64,000 bases of DNA. Origin: Bostrychus sinensis. Lineage: Eukaryota; Chordata; Actinopteri; Gobiiformes; Eleotridae. Shown here one piece after another: positions 18,071-29,095 of the stretch (positions are counted from its first letter, which is position 1; every line of letters starts with the position of its first letter). The stretch covers positions 4,628,288-4,692,287 of the forward strand of contig CM036251.1 of NCBI GenBank assembly GCA_020698575.1, in the 5' to 3' direction. The position numbers and the translations under genes are program-made. The notes below the pieces were generated by a model. The model was not told the origin of the DNA and searched no databases. It was given only the letters and a program-made list of their open reading frames with translations.

Positions 18071-21000
18071 CTACACTTGCCTTGTTGACATAATTTACTC
18101 CTGTGTTTACCCCGCTCTCATCCATCTCCCTGTCCCGGTGCGGCGTCTCTATCCTGGGATCGTCCACAGCTCATCACTCATGTCCTGCCCGCGGCTCATC
18201 AACGCTCGGAAATAAGAAACGATTGTTGCTATCGAGCTTGTTTCTCTGTATCAATATTATGACTGCGCTGGTCCCGCTTCATAACAGAGAGACTCCACTG
18301 GGACCTGCGGCTACAGCACAATCAGAACAATCACACTTCCACAGGACAGTGAGGAGAAATGTGGACAATAAAGACAGGGTTTAGGCCGGACAATAGCTTC
18401 TGAGAGTCATAATATCGATATTCCCTTTTAATATGAACACTGATTTAGATGGACTTCTTGGACTGGAGCACGTGGAAACAAAATGTAGTTTAAAAGCAGG
18501 CCTACGTCAGGGGTCTGCAATGAGCCAATTAATGCCAACAATACTTTAAAGAGCATCAATTAATTTTAATGCACAAAAGTCACTTAGCCCATAAATAAAT
18601 ACAGCCTATAGATGGTCATTAATTACTGCAAACTAACAAAGAACTCTATTAAATACTGAACTCATTTTCTTTTAATAGGCCACTAAACAGTAGTGTACAA
18701 AGGAGTCACGCTTATTCAGAGAACTGGAGTTACATAAAGTAACTATGTCTTGGTGCTGTTTACTTGTGTTGCACTTCAAATCAGCTCATGCATGCACTGC
18801 CAATAAAGTCTATATAGCATGTTCTAAAAAATAGAGAAAGTTTTATTCTAAATTGACAAAATAATGCAGATGCAGGTTGTTTCAAAGTCGTATGTGTGTT
18901 CGTTTATTTACTTTACATAACCAGATGTCCAAAAAGCCCAAAGAGCAGGGCTAAAACCATAGGCTGCACACACAATTTCTATTTTATTAGTACAATTAGT
19001 CCGATCAATTTGGTTTTCCAGGGAGCTGACACATGCAGAATAAACTACCATTGAATTAATTTGGAAAGGCATTCAACCAATTACAAAGCAGATGGCAGAA
19101 CTGACATAAGTTTGTCCAGTTGCAGTTCATCATGCCTTAACTAGAGAGCACAGAAAAAACAAAACACTGAACTAACCATTTGATCTTTTACTGACCCCTT
19201 GTGGCTGAAGTTAGAATCATTCCATTCATCTCCCAATGTGGAGATTTTAAAAAATCCAGAAGAGTAGAGTTTCAAATCTTCTTTTCCTTTGGAAGTAATT
19301 GGACAAAGCACCAGCGAGAGACTACCAACCAGCAGCGACTCATGTGATGTATAATAACCAAACAATGTAAGAAAAATGTGTTGTTGGAGGGTTTTTGCTG
19401 TTTTTGTAAATGTATACACCTTCTACCATAATGTTTTAGTCATGTTGCACTGTGTACCGCCACAACATAGGTTAAACCACCACTGGGTCCAGTTCCCACA
19501 CAGACAAAGCTTAAGTCTGAACTCACAAATCTCCTGAAAATCAAGCATGTTGTGCAAGGTAACTATAACTTACCTTTCCAGAACATATTATGAAAATCTG
19601 CCCATTATTTTGTGTCATCCTGCAGATAAACAGATAATAGATAAACAAATGAACAATCAAACCAAACAACCACCAAATCTGGAATTATAACGGCACTGGT
19701 GCTGTGTCATGATGGTCCTTTGGGACGCAACAGCAGAGTTTACTGGGAAAACATTTTGCCAAAGCGCACAGGTGGAATAACCACAAGAACTAAACTCAGT
19801 GTTTATCTGAGTGCACTCGTAAAAAAGCAGCTGGGAAAATACACAGCTTATGCATTTGTATCTTAAATTATACTTTCTAATTTATTTTACTATATTAGAT
19901 AAAATTACAAACATAAAGTCGCCTACATTGTCAATGCAAAATGTCCAAATAAATATAAATAAATAAAAAAGTTTAAATGGAAGGAATCAGGCTAGCTACT
20001 TCCAATCACTGTTTATTATGCTATTACAAAGTTGTGTCTGGGCTGAGAGTCTAGACATTCCTTTTCCTCCATTTTCTCTAGCTTTTGATAACTTATACTC
20101 CTTATAAAAAAGGATACAAGCAACTGCATGCATACTAATACACCCTATAAAGCAAATAGAGGATGACATTTAGGAAGAGGAAAATGGACCATATGTAAAA
20201 CAGCTCCGTGAATATTCAGATTTTGTGAGCGTAAAAAGTGAAAAAGGAGTTTAGATTTGGAGACCCAGAACTGTCAGAGATACTTGTAGTTGAGTGCTTG
20301 CTATAGAGAGCTGCTGCTGCTACACACTGTACACACTATGGGCTGGCTCTGCTGCTAAAAAGGTTGTCCAAATGGGGTCAGGCTAAATTACAAGTCTGCA
20401 GCTTTTGGTGCAAGAGTCATTTATCACAATAGACTTCTGTGGTTGCAGCACTGGGCTAAAGGGATGGGGCTGGATCAGAGGTGGAGGTAAATAAATGTAC
20501 ACCAGACTCTAACCTCCGGCTTTATATACGAAAAAAACAAAAGAAAACTGAGAAATGAAGCATTTCTCTGCACGTCCTCTGGGGTTAATGAGGAGTGACC
20601 TGAGACAGTTCTTCTGTGGGCAGATAATAGGGAACTGTCCAAGCTGCTGTTGTGGACACTGTCGACCTGAAGACCCCAATTCACTTTTCATAATCCAATA
20701 ATAATAGTGTTTGGCGCTGAGCAAGATTAGGTCACTAATTTGTCTAGAAGATGTTTCCAGTCTTGTCTACGTTTGGAAAACTCTCTGCCTCTGTTTCTTT
20801 AAGCTTCTGTTTCTAAACCAACAACTCGGAAAAAAACAAAGCATTTCGGCGCGTTCTTGTTTTAGAGTCGGCATCGTACATCTCTCGCTTTGAGAATCAA
20901 AACATTGTATTTATTGAGATTAAAATGTGATTTAAAATGCAGGAGTTAGTGCAGTGATGGGAATATAATGTTGAACGTGTTGTAAAGAGGAGGAACTTTG

Positions 21001-21129
21001 GAAGAAGGACAAACCACCAGCTAGTGACCGCTTACCATGATTAGTTTTAGCCAATTACAGCATCAACAAACCTCTACAATCGTATAACAATGTAATAAGC
21101 ACGATAATGACACAAGAGTTCAGCATCGC
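18071..21129. other. 3-kb stretch with no recognised gene or element
   Basis: This is the longest stretch without clear repeats. At 18100-18380 it is moderately GC-rich with a 93-codon plus-strand frame I do not recognise. A CAGGGGTCTGCAA motif at 18509 resembles a hAT end, but no partner end was found. From 20475 to 20724 two minus frames overlap, and neither looks like a protein. If the region has exons, I cannot see them by eye. Confidence 0.35.
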
Positions 21130-21196
21130 TAGGGCTGGGCGATATACTGTTTACTACTCAATACCATCTTTTTGTCCTTGCATGATATGAATTTTC
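21130..21196 (+). mobile_element. Left end of a TAGGGCTGGGCGATAT hAT, truncated
   Basis: The terminus TAGGGCTGGGCGATATACTG is close to the ends of the 2017-2572 element. Other repeat sequence starts within about 70 bp and no right end is visible. Confidence 0.5.
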
Positions 21197-21199
21197 CAT

Positions 21200-21300
21200 A
21201 TTTTTTATTTGACCTTTATTTAACCAGAAAAGTTCCACTGAGATTCAGAATCCCTTTTACAGAGGAGTCCTGGCCCCATGGGGAACCTATTGTTCATTGT
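21200..21300 (+). repeat. Common teleost repeat with TTTATTTAACCAGAAAAG motif
   Basis: The run from TTTATTTGACCTTTATTTAA through AACCAGAAAAGTTCCACTGA to AGGAGTCCTGGCC is a sequence I know as very frequent in fish genomes, probably a retroelement 3' region. The class is uncertain. Confidence 0.55.
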
Positions 21301-21309
21301 TTTTGGTGG

Positions 21310-21465
21310 TAGGCAAAACCGGAGCACCCAGAGGAAACTTACGCAGGCACGAGGAGAACATGCAAACTCCACACAGAGAGGCCCCACCTTGTCCAGGAAC
21401 CGAACCCGGGATTTTCTTGCTGTGAGGCAGGAGTGTTAACCACTATGCCACTGTGCCACACATAT
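21310..21465 (-). repeat. Interspersed repeat with tRNA-like core (local family 3)
   Basis: On minus it reads GGCACAGTGGCATAGTGGTT, then AACACTCCTGCCTCACAGCA, then a B-box-like GGTTCGGTTCC, and on to GGGTGCTCCGGTTTTGCC. Partial copies are at 46390-46470, 44690-44760 and 62700-62765 (+), and 62890-63010 (-). Confidence 0.6.
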
Positions 21466-21799
21466 ACCTTGATACCGACAAATAAAGCATTTGGAGCCTT
21501 TCCCTGGAGACTTTTTGGTTTATTTTGCTCCAGTACAAAGCTTAAGAAATACCTCTTTCAAAAATATTTGCCTATATATATGTTGGTTTGCTAAGACAAC
21601 CAAACCCTATCCCCGTGAGCCAGCCTCTCCTACTTTCCTTTTGAAAGCAGGACAGTCTGGTTCCTCACTCGGAGAGAAGCGTTTCTCCTCAGTCGATTTG
21701 GAACTGGCCTATCACTGCTGTTTCTCTGCAGTGTGTCTCACACATTCAGAAGAAAAGCGATTAGATTAAAGCGTTTAGTTCTTTCCTTCATCACCTGTT

Positions 21800-22092
21800 G
21801 GTTCTGCTGAAGTCCTCGTTGTTGTTCAGTCCTCTGTGGGATTGTTGTCTTCGTCCTATTTCCATTTTAACCACAGTAAAGTCCCTCTGACGTCTGAAGT
21901 AATGACTACAGTCAAACTAACCCACTGTCTCCGTTCAGAAATAAGTACAGAGCTGCTCATAATACAGCGTATTCTGGTGTTTTATGAAAAAACTAGCAAG
22001 AATCCACCATGTTTGTTTTCCTCACAGGTCAGCGGTGCACTGCAATGTCCCGGCCTTCGTTTCTCTGATTGGTTACTGTGCCTATAGAAACA
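21800..22092 (+). repeat. Local family 2 repeat, longest uninterrupted copy
   Basis: Runs from CTGCTGAAGTCCTCGTTG to TTCTCTGATTGGTTACTG. The same order of segments is at 31692-32410, where an F1 element interrupts it, and partly at 4215-4365. Ends and class are unknown. Confidence 0.65.
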
Positions 22093-23480
22093 AAACTTAT
22101 GCAAAGGGATACCATACTAACTTATTTGTATAGACTAAGAAAAGAGTACCAAAACCCATCCCATAAGCATTTATATCTCAATAAATGTGTTTGTTATTGA
22201 ACACACTGAGGATGATACCAGCCCTAAGCATTGACATATTGTTACCAACTATTGCTAAGAGCCTCGGTGCTGTTGGCAAAACTAAGACCTGCCCAGTTGA
22301 GACAGCACTGCCGCACCATCGGCTCAAACCACCAGCGACGCAGACCTGAACAGAAAGTCTGGGACTGACGAGACGGATTTTGTGAACTGACAAAACTCTT
22401 GAGAATCCAGACATCTCTCTCCTGGACACACAGGGGTGGAAACGTCAATCTTTTCAGGAGTTAGCACAAGTTCTTCCCAAATGTTTGACCCAGAAAAATA
22501 CAACCAAAAAAGAGGGTATTTGAAAAAATTGTGCAGCTAAAAGAAGCATTAAAAACACTTCACAGAATACACTAAATCCCGAATTCCAATCATTTTTACA
22601 CCATCATCTAGACATTTATAATCTCCTTTTTATATTTGTAATATTAATCAAATATCCAGTACTTCCTGTTTGTCGTATACAGATCACTGTCTCTAATTTC
22701 TGTCGATGTCCGTGTTGTTTTGAGATAATAAAGTTGGCGCCCTTTGACCCCGGGCCTTCACCTTTAGCACAAACACAACATTTCTGGTCCAGGGTTTAGG
22801 GCCTAAGATTAGAGTTTCATCAGTGAATGGGAGGATTACGCTCACGTCTATGGACCTTTATCATAGAGAAGGGGGAGGATTACAGATTATATTCAGATTA
22901 TGTTTATGGTTTGTTCATGTTTCGAGCCTACACAAGCTTCTGGTGGGAAATGGGCTGTATTAAGACCGTGGTTTTGACGTTAGAGAGTGGGAAATGACGC
23001 TGAGGAGAAACGAAGAGGACACTGGAAAGCTCTGGGGTTAACTGGGTCATGAGATAATCTTGTGTTGATTTCTGTGTTGAAGGTGAGACAGTGATATATG
23101 AACTGATCAGGCGCAGCACTATGACCACCTGCCTGATATGAGAGTTCAGGAATACAACACAGAAAACTAACAACTTCAAATACAGACACACTGCACTATA
23201 GGAACAGCCCAACAATCATTTTCCAAAACAAGTACATCCATGTTTGTGTCTATCAGCCACCAGAGAGGCACCAGTGTGTCCAGTCTAACATGGCTTTCAA
23301 TGTTATTCTGTTTGTGTGGAGCGTAAAAACAAAAGGCTATTGTCCCTAGTTCTGTCCTGACATGTTCAGATTTCAGAACTAAAAAGTCGTGTCATGTCCT
23401 GTTTGCCTCACCGTACACAACAAACTCTGCCCTGTGTATTCTGACTCCTTTCTATCAGAACCAGCATTACTTCTTCTGTC
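22093..23480. other. Spacer, no recognised feature
   Basis: Non-repetitive to the eye. Overlapping minus frames at 22178-22448 and 22928-23215 have no recognisable protein character. Confidence 0.35.
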
Positions 23481-23532
23481 GCCGGTGTCGTGGGCAAAAA
23501 CAACCAGGCTTCATGTTTAAATATGTCTTTAA

Positions 23533-24474
23533 AGCCATTGTAGGTAATAGTGTTTTTAAACATATTTTGTCATGAAATTAAAAACATTTTTTACCAATAA
23601 ATAGCCCTCAAAACAGTGAGTGGGTTCAGATAAAAACAAATGAAACTACTATCTGTATTTTTTATTTAAAAAATAATTTTTATGAAATTGTATTCAGACC
23701 AAAACGGCTCTGTGTGATTATTGGTGGGAGCGACTGTCGCGTGCACCTACTGCGCACAACAGAAGGAGTCTCCCTGGGAAAGCAGTCGCAGTCATGGCAG
23801 AGACCTTGCAGCTGATCACTCCTGCACACACTGTTGCCTTTGTTAGAAAAACAAAACATTTTTTAGCGAAAGAAGAAAATAAAAAGAGGTTAGACTGAGA
23901 AAGAGCTAAAACTAGAGTAAATATTGGAGCGGCATTTGATCGGTGGAGCAAGCTCCGGGAACGAAAGGGGACCAAAACAGATGCTATGGTCGCTACGTTT
24001 CTTTTAAACCGGTGAGATTCTTTTCTTTATATTTGTAAAACAGTGCCACCTAATGGTAACATGTGCACATGTGCAGTACCTCAAAATTTTGGCTACAATG
24101 AGTCCTGCAGTTGTCTATTGCTTTTGTATAAGCAGCACTCAATGACGCTAGCTACAATAGCTAGCAGTCTTACTCTTACAATACTTATAATCATTGTTGC
24201 TGTTGTATGGTGCCTGTATTGTTGCTGTGGGACCGCTGTGAGTGTGGATCAGATATATTTCAGTACATTTCTTTTATGTTCTAGTTATGAGAAATAGGAG
24301 AAGGTTGTGACGTCCACACCTTCACTGACTGGCCATGCTAAAGACCGTGACCATGGTTTCAGCACAGCACTGCTGAGCCGTGCTGGGTCTGCCAGGGGCG
24401 GGATATAATGCTGCCTGCTACACTCACAAAACAGCGCCCTCTAGTCAGTTTTCCACTCACTACCTACAATGGCT
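23533..24474 (+). mobile_element. TTAA-flanked piggyBac-like element C, copy 2 (uninterrupted)
   Basis: The ends AGCCATTGTAGGTA and TACCTACAATGGCT have TTAA directly outside both (23529-23532 and 24475-24478). The length is 942 bp. It is the reverse of C1 and shows the empty site for D1: CAGCACAGCACTGC at about 24359-24372 has only one copy of the 8-bp target. It carries an exon on + (23794-24011), then intron-like sequence. An 84-codon frame at 24043-24297, also present in C1 in degraded form, falls in that intron-like part. Confidence 0.82.
23794..24011 (+). pseudogene. Exon carried by element C (copy 2), one internal stop
   Basis: The ATG at 23794 opens MAETLQLITPAHTVAFVRKT; the frame stops at TGA 23896-23898 after KKRLD and continues in the same frame to 24011. 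The second part has TRVNIG, then F-x-RW, R-x-R-x-G, K-x-D and LLNR, and ends exactly before GTGAGA, a strong splice donor. This second half aligns without gaps to the exon of element E (39198-39361), with 18 of 36 residues identical. I infer the first exon of a protein once encoded by a larger parent element or captured from a host gene. The function is unknown. The minus frame at 23718-23975 is its antisense. Confidence 0.6.
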
Positions 24475-24764
24475 TTAATTCAGATACTTTCAGTCGTGTA
24501 CTGTCTGGACCTTTCCAGTTGTCATTATTTCATTTTGTTCACAAACTGTTCATTGCCCCACTACTGATGCTGCATATCTGTATCTGTGTACCTTGGCATT
24601 TTCAACGTTTAGATCGTCAGCGTGGGACTGCTTCACTCTGAGCTCCACTGAACCATCTCTGTATCTCTAGGTTTGCTCCTCTCTTGCAAGAGAATAAACG
24701 CCACAAAGACAACTGTTCGACTCAAGACCTTTTATTTAACTACAAATATTTCCACGACACCCGG

Positions 24765-25174
24765 CGGGAAGGGCTTATAGTGAAATTTTAAACCCTGCTT
24801 CATAAATTCATGTTCAGCACCATTATTGAAATTATGGCATGTTTTAGTTAGATTCTTTTATCAAAAACAGCAGATTGCTAGCATATAAGACGCAACCTAA
24901 GTCTTGACAAGTTTAAGCAGAATTGTGTCACACAGCACATAAAAAGTGTTGTTGAAGTGGGAAAATTGTGTCTTTGTAGCTGAATGGTACTGATATTGCC
25001 AACTTTATGCAGAGAAATGGTGACCAGGCCGCATGCTTTCATTTGTCTTTTTTTTTCCAATTTCAGATATAACACAGCAGCTCAAATAACAAATAACAGC
25101 AGGCACAAGTCACGTAATCTACCGTTTTCATTACATTACTCACAGAAAGTCTGTGCTGCTGCAAGTAGGTGCAG
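24765..25174. other. Spacer, no recognised feature
   Basis: AT-rich sequence with no element ends and no credible frame. Confidence 0.35.
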
Positions 25175-25507
25175 AGGGTGACCAGAATTTAGACCCACAA
25201 AACTGGGACACATATTTTTCCCATTATCTACAGAGCATTTGAACTCACCAAATACTTGACGCTATGGTTTAAGTTCTGAATCTTAATGGCAATTTATGAA
25301 TTAAAAAATAATAACATCATGAATAATTTTAGAGACAAAAGTCTTTTAAAGTTTCCTCTGCTTTTCTGTTGGTTAAAATGAGGACAACTGGGACATGGTT
25401 TGTTGAAAAGTGGGACATATGAGCGTTTTTAAAGATATGTCTTGGGACATGGCAAATGAGCCTAAAACTGGGACTGTCCCAGATAAATAAGGACGTCTGG
25501 TCACCCT
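25175..25507. mobile_element. Short inverted-end element (AGGGTGACCAGA ... TCTGGTCACCCT), probably hAT
   Basis: The left AGGGTGACCAGAATTTAG and right ACGTCTGGTCACCCT give 12-bp inverted ends. Subterminal CTGGGACA occurs on the left and TGTCCCAG on the right. The target duplication is not clear (GGTGC is shared close to both edges). The minus frames here are unsupported. Confidence 0.65.
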
Positions 25508-25744
25508 TGGGGTGCTTATTTGAACACGACACAGGTTCAGCATGTTTCCTTCCTTGGACCACTTTAGACAGATCCTGACCTTTGCAGACCAGGAACATCC
25601 CACAGGAGCTGCAGTTTTGGAGACGCTCTGACCCAGTCGTCTGTAGCCAACACAGTTTGGTTCTTTTGGTCAAAAGGACCAAACTGCTTGCCCCTTTTTC
25701 CTGTTTTCAACACTTTGAGGAGAAAATGTTCAGTTGCTGCCTGA

Positions 25745-26073
25745 TAGGGTTGCACAATTCATCAAAATCAAATCAAAATCGCAATTTGAACAGTCGCAGT
25801 TAGCAAAGACTGTAATTATTTACTCGATAAAATGTCCTCTGTACAAAATATCTATGTCTCTACAGGGTCTTAATCTGTACAGAGCTGTAGTTTAAACCAC
25901 TACAGAAATGATCTGTAAGGCCTGTGATTTAGTGTCAATGCTCCATTCTTTGCTTAAAATGTAAACTGTAAACTTAACATAGATATTCAAAAATATATCA
26001 TAAATCTCATGCCAAACGCAATATGTGTTAGAAAACTTGCAATTAGATATTTTTTCAAAATCGGTCAGCCCTA
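25745..26073. mobile_element. hAT element (ends TAGGGTTGCACAAT ... TCAGCCCTA) with perfect duplication
   Basis: 329 bp, flanked by a perfect 8-bp repeat CTGCCTGA (25737-25744 and 26074-26081). The ends are related to F1 but the interior is different (AAATCAAATCAAAATCGCAA near the left). No coding. Confidence 0.88.
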
Positions 26074-26093
26074 CTGCCTGAAAGAAAGTGGAG

Positions 26094-26165
26094 AATATGG
26101 CTGTTGTGGCTCAGTGAATAGAGCATTTACCCAAGAACTAGAAGATCCCTGCTTTGAGACTAGAA
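26094..26165 (+). repeat. tRNA-like SINE fragment
   Basis: TGGCTCAGTGAATAGAGCAT resembles an A box, and GAAGATCCCTGCTTTGAGAC a decayed B-box region. The related AGAGCATTTACC...GAAGATC order is at 26455-26520 (+) and 50325-50395 (-). Confidence 0.5.
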
Positions 26166-26454
26166 ACATACAGATTTTGGATAGTTTACCCATTTCTTGT
26201 AACCAGAAAACTAAAGAATATTTAGCATTAAAATGTATTAAACATATTGTGCCCCAGTTAAATTTAGAGTTTCTGCAGCCACTGGGGAGCGTCTGTTCTG
26301 TGAAAAGTTGAACAGAGTCTTTGTGTCGTGCAGTTGAGCGGCCGTCGGCTCAAGGTCATCAGACACGTCTCACACTGCTCCAATTCTTCACTCACTAAAA
26401 GGACAAATGATTCGTTTTAGTAGATTTTTTACCATTGACTGAGATATAAGGATT

Positions 26455-26520
26455 CAAGAGCATTTACCCCTGAACTAGAAGATCTTTGCATGTGACTCCA
26501 GGTCTGAGTACTATATCTTT
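26455..26520 (+). repeat. tRNA-like SINE fragment, second copy
   Basis: AGAGCATTTACCCCTGAACT followed by AGAAGATCTTTGCATG aligns with the 26094 and 50325 copies. Confidence 0.4.
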
Positions 26521-27101
26521 ACCACTGCAAGATAAGACCAGTGCTCTGGCAGAGGTCTAAGCTCCCCAAATGCGTCTAGTTCAGATTGTTTTGAGTATAT
26601 TTTTGTACAGTATAACTTCATTTTCACTTGATATTTCTTTGTTTATACACCACACACAGAATAAACAGCAGAAGAAATTTAGTTCCAGTCTACAACTTCC
26701 CTACTACTTTAAGATCTAGGGGTTTTCTGGAGCCATTTTCATAAAGTCTCTCCTAAAAGTAAATACTTATACAGATATTCCTGACAGTCACTGACTAAAT
26801 ATGAGACCACTGCGAGACCAAAACACACTAAAAGATTGTGGATTCAGAAAACAGAAAACCCGTCTTTGTGTAAATAAAAGGCCAAACCGCAATCAAACCT
26901 TTGCAGATTTGGAAAAACGCATTGCCTCTAAGTATTATCACGGTATGAACCTCACATTACGGTATTTATCGCAGTATTGTGGAGACGCTCACAGTATTGC
27001 AGGAATGCCCTTGGTGCAATAATTACAACTATATTTCATGTTTTCTCTGCTCTAAATTGTTACAGATAACCAAGTTTTCATCTGGACCACATTAGTTTTG
27101 T
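26521..27101. other. Spacer, no recognised feature
   Basis: AT-rich; a 73-codon plus frame at 26801 is not convincing. Confidence 0.35.
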
Positions 27102-27109
27102 CTGACAAC

Positions 27110-29087
27110 TAGGGATGTAATGATTCTTTGTAAATTGGCTCAAAATTGATGCAAAAGAAAAACATTTTGAATTGGTGTGGGAAAAAATTAATCGCGATGC
27201 CCCTTTAATACAGCGCAGGCCACTGGTGTAATCTGGCTCAGGTGTTTGGCGCTGGACATCATTACCTGGCCATTTTATTGAAAAGAAACATGCATTTATG
27301 TCAAGTTTTAGTTTACAGAATTCGTAAAATCACTAGCCTGACGTACTGGGAACGTGAAAAGGCTGAACTTTATACTAATTACTCGGAACGACTCGGGAGT
27401 GCACTTTCTTTCCTCGGAACGTCTCACACAGAGGAGGAGCACACAGCGCCCTCAGTCACAGAGGAACAACAACAAACCCAGGGAGGACGGCTCTGAAGCT
27501 TTTATTTAGGCTGCACCTGTTTGCTCCGTTTTCCATCGTTCAGAAAGTAGCTTGTTGTTAGCAGCGAGGCTAAAGCAAAGCTAAGTGGCTAACAGCAGCC
27601 TAAAGTTTATCTGAAGTTTCAGTGGCCCCTCCCCCAGAGCGTTTCCTTCGAGATCAGAGTTTTTACTGAGGATGCGTCTTTCCTCACTGATATTTGATTA
27701 AGACTTGACTTTTATTAGGCCCATTGTATATTTCTTGAGGTGAGGCATGGATTTATGATGAGCTACTTTTCCATGCATTGCTTGCTACTAAAATGTATCT
27801 GTTTTTGGAGGAGAGTAGAAAGATGCTAATAAAATTCACTAACAAATTATGTAAGGGTGCTCCGATCAGGGTTTTTGAGGCTGATCACCGATCAGCCTCT
27901 GCTGTGATCGGCCGATACCGATCATGGCCGATACCGATCACGTGGTCTTCAATGTAGTAATGTATTGTATGCAGGCTATTATTAGTTCCATTTGAAAAAT
28001 ACTGTAGCCTTTGTAAATATAAAAGTACAACAAAATTCTACTTATTTTTGTTTTAGAAGAGGTTTTGTTGCATTATCGGCCTTCAGTGTGTGCCCAGTGT
28101 CTGTGGCTTTGTTTGAATGCTCCGCTGATGTAAAAATCAGCTGTTCTTAATTGGTTCCTTTAATGCGAGTCTGCAGGTGCAGCGCCTGTGTCTGCGTAAC
28201 GGGCAGCCAAACCAGGTTGAAACACAGTGGACTAAAGAGCAGACAGCTCCTGCTGCCAGTTTTGACAACGTCTGAATGAAGAAAACGTGCAAAGAGAGCA
28301 GAGAAGACAACGATGAAAGGTGCTCCTCTCAGACACACGGACACATGGGCTGCCTTTTTACTTTCTCTTTCCATTAGCAGCCATTTGGTGCAGTTTAAGC
28401 CACAAAACGCACAGTTTTCTCCGCGCAACAAGACACAGGCAGACTCTGAACTTTCTTAATCCTTTTAACGTAACTGTTAGCGGGTTAGCTGTAGCTCTCT
28501 TTACATTGGTGTTTGCAAATACACACTGCTGCGCCTCGGTTCTGTCCCGTGCGCTCCAGGAGCAGGCGGGGACACAGCGGGGACATAAAGCAGCGGCTCC
28601 AGGGCAGGTTTGTGTTCGTTATAACCAGGGCTTAACTTAAAAACACTGCTAAAATAACGCTACTGCTGTTTAATCAAACCGGAGTTGCAGGACAGTAAAT
28701 GTGAGAGCCTCGCGTGTTTGTTATAATTTGATCGGCCCTTGTGATCGGCCCATTTTACCGATCACCGATCACTCTATTTTTAGCCATGATCGGCCGATCA
28801 TGATCGGCGGCCAATCGATCGGAGCACCCTTAAAATTATGTTATATATTTCTGTAATTTTTACATGTTATTGTTTTAATCTACTTTTTTAATTAATCTCA
28901 GTAATTATGTACAACAATTTAAGTTTGATAAGGAGAAACAAATAGGCTATGCAAAAAAAAAATATATATATTTTGGTCATAATTATACTACAACTAAGTC
29001 CGCTAATAAAAATCGAAAAAAAAAATTGTAATCGTGAACAGAAAATCGTGAATCGAATCGTGACATCAGTGAATCGTTACGTCCCTA
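27110..29087. mobile_element. hAT element (ends TAGGGATGTAATGATTC ... GAATCGTTACGTCCCTA) with nested hAT
   Basis: Flanked by a perfect 8-bp repeat CTGACAAC (27102-27109 and 29088-29095). Subterminal GATTC/GAATC units fit the family. The 1,978 bp include a second hAT at 27853-28833, leaving about 990 bp of its own. The 84-codon frame at 27242-27496 lies in its left part but has no transposase motif I can name. Confidence 0.88.
27853..28833. mobile_element. Nested hAT-like element (ends AGGGTGCTCCGATC ... GATCGGAGCACCCT)
   Basis: 14-bp inverted ends followed inside by many GATCGGCC/GGCCGATC units on both sides, a known style of fish element. An 8-bp repeat AATTATGT lies at 27845-27852 and 28834-28841 if the right end is taken as CCCTTAA. 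The interior has 5'UTR-like and frame-like sequence on both strands at 28147-28640 that I cannot assign. Confidence 0.75.
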
Positions 29088-29095
29088 CTGACAAC

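Larger units (their letters stand above)
23486..24759 (+). mobile_element. Solo LTR (about 330 bp) interrupted by TTAA element C2
   Basis: The left edge TGTCGTGG and right edge CCACGACA are perfect 8-bp inverted ends of the TG...CA form. They are flanked by GCCGG (23481-23485) and CCCGG (24760-24764), a 5-bp target duplication with one mismatch. Element C2 sits inside at a TTAA. Without it the LTR is about 328 bp, with an AATAAA polyadenylation signal near 24692 about 65 bp before the right edge, as expected for an R-U5 end. No internal retroelement sequence or primer-binding site follows, so it is a solo LTR. The superfamily cannot be assigned. Confidence 0.75.

Noticed and set aside
21310..21465. 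Functional tRNA gene
   Set aside because: It has B-box-like sequence, but no acceptor-stem pairing or anticodon arm in the right place, and it recurs as a dispersed repeat.
7210..23975. Similar frames at 7210-7392 (+) and 23718-23975 (-)
   Set aside because: Antisense of the exon in element C, for the same reasons.
6798..24297. Hydrophobic frame present in both C copies (6798-7049 minus, 24043-24297 plus)
   Set aside because: It lies in the intron-like part after the splice donor and has a valine/leucine/cysteine run from simple sequence. Two related copies are expected to share it without selection.
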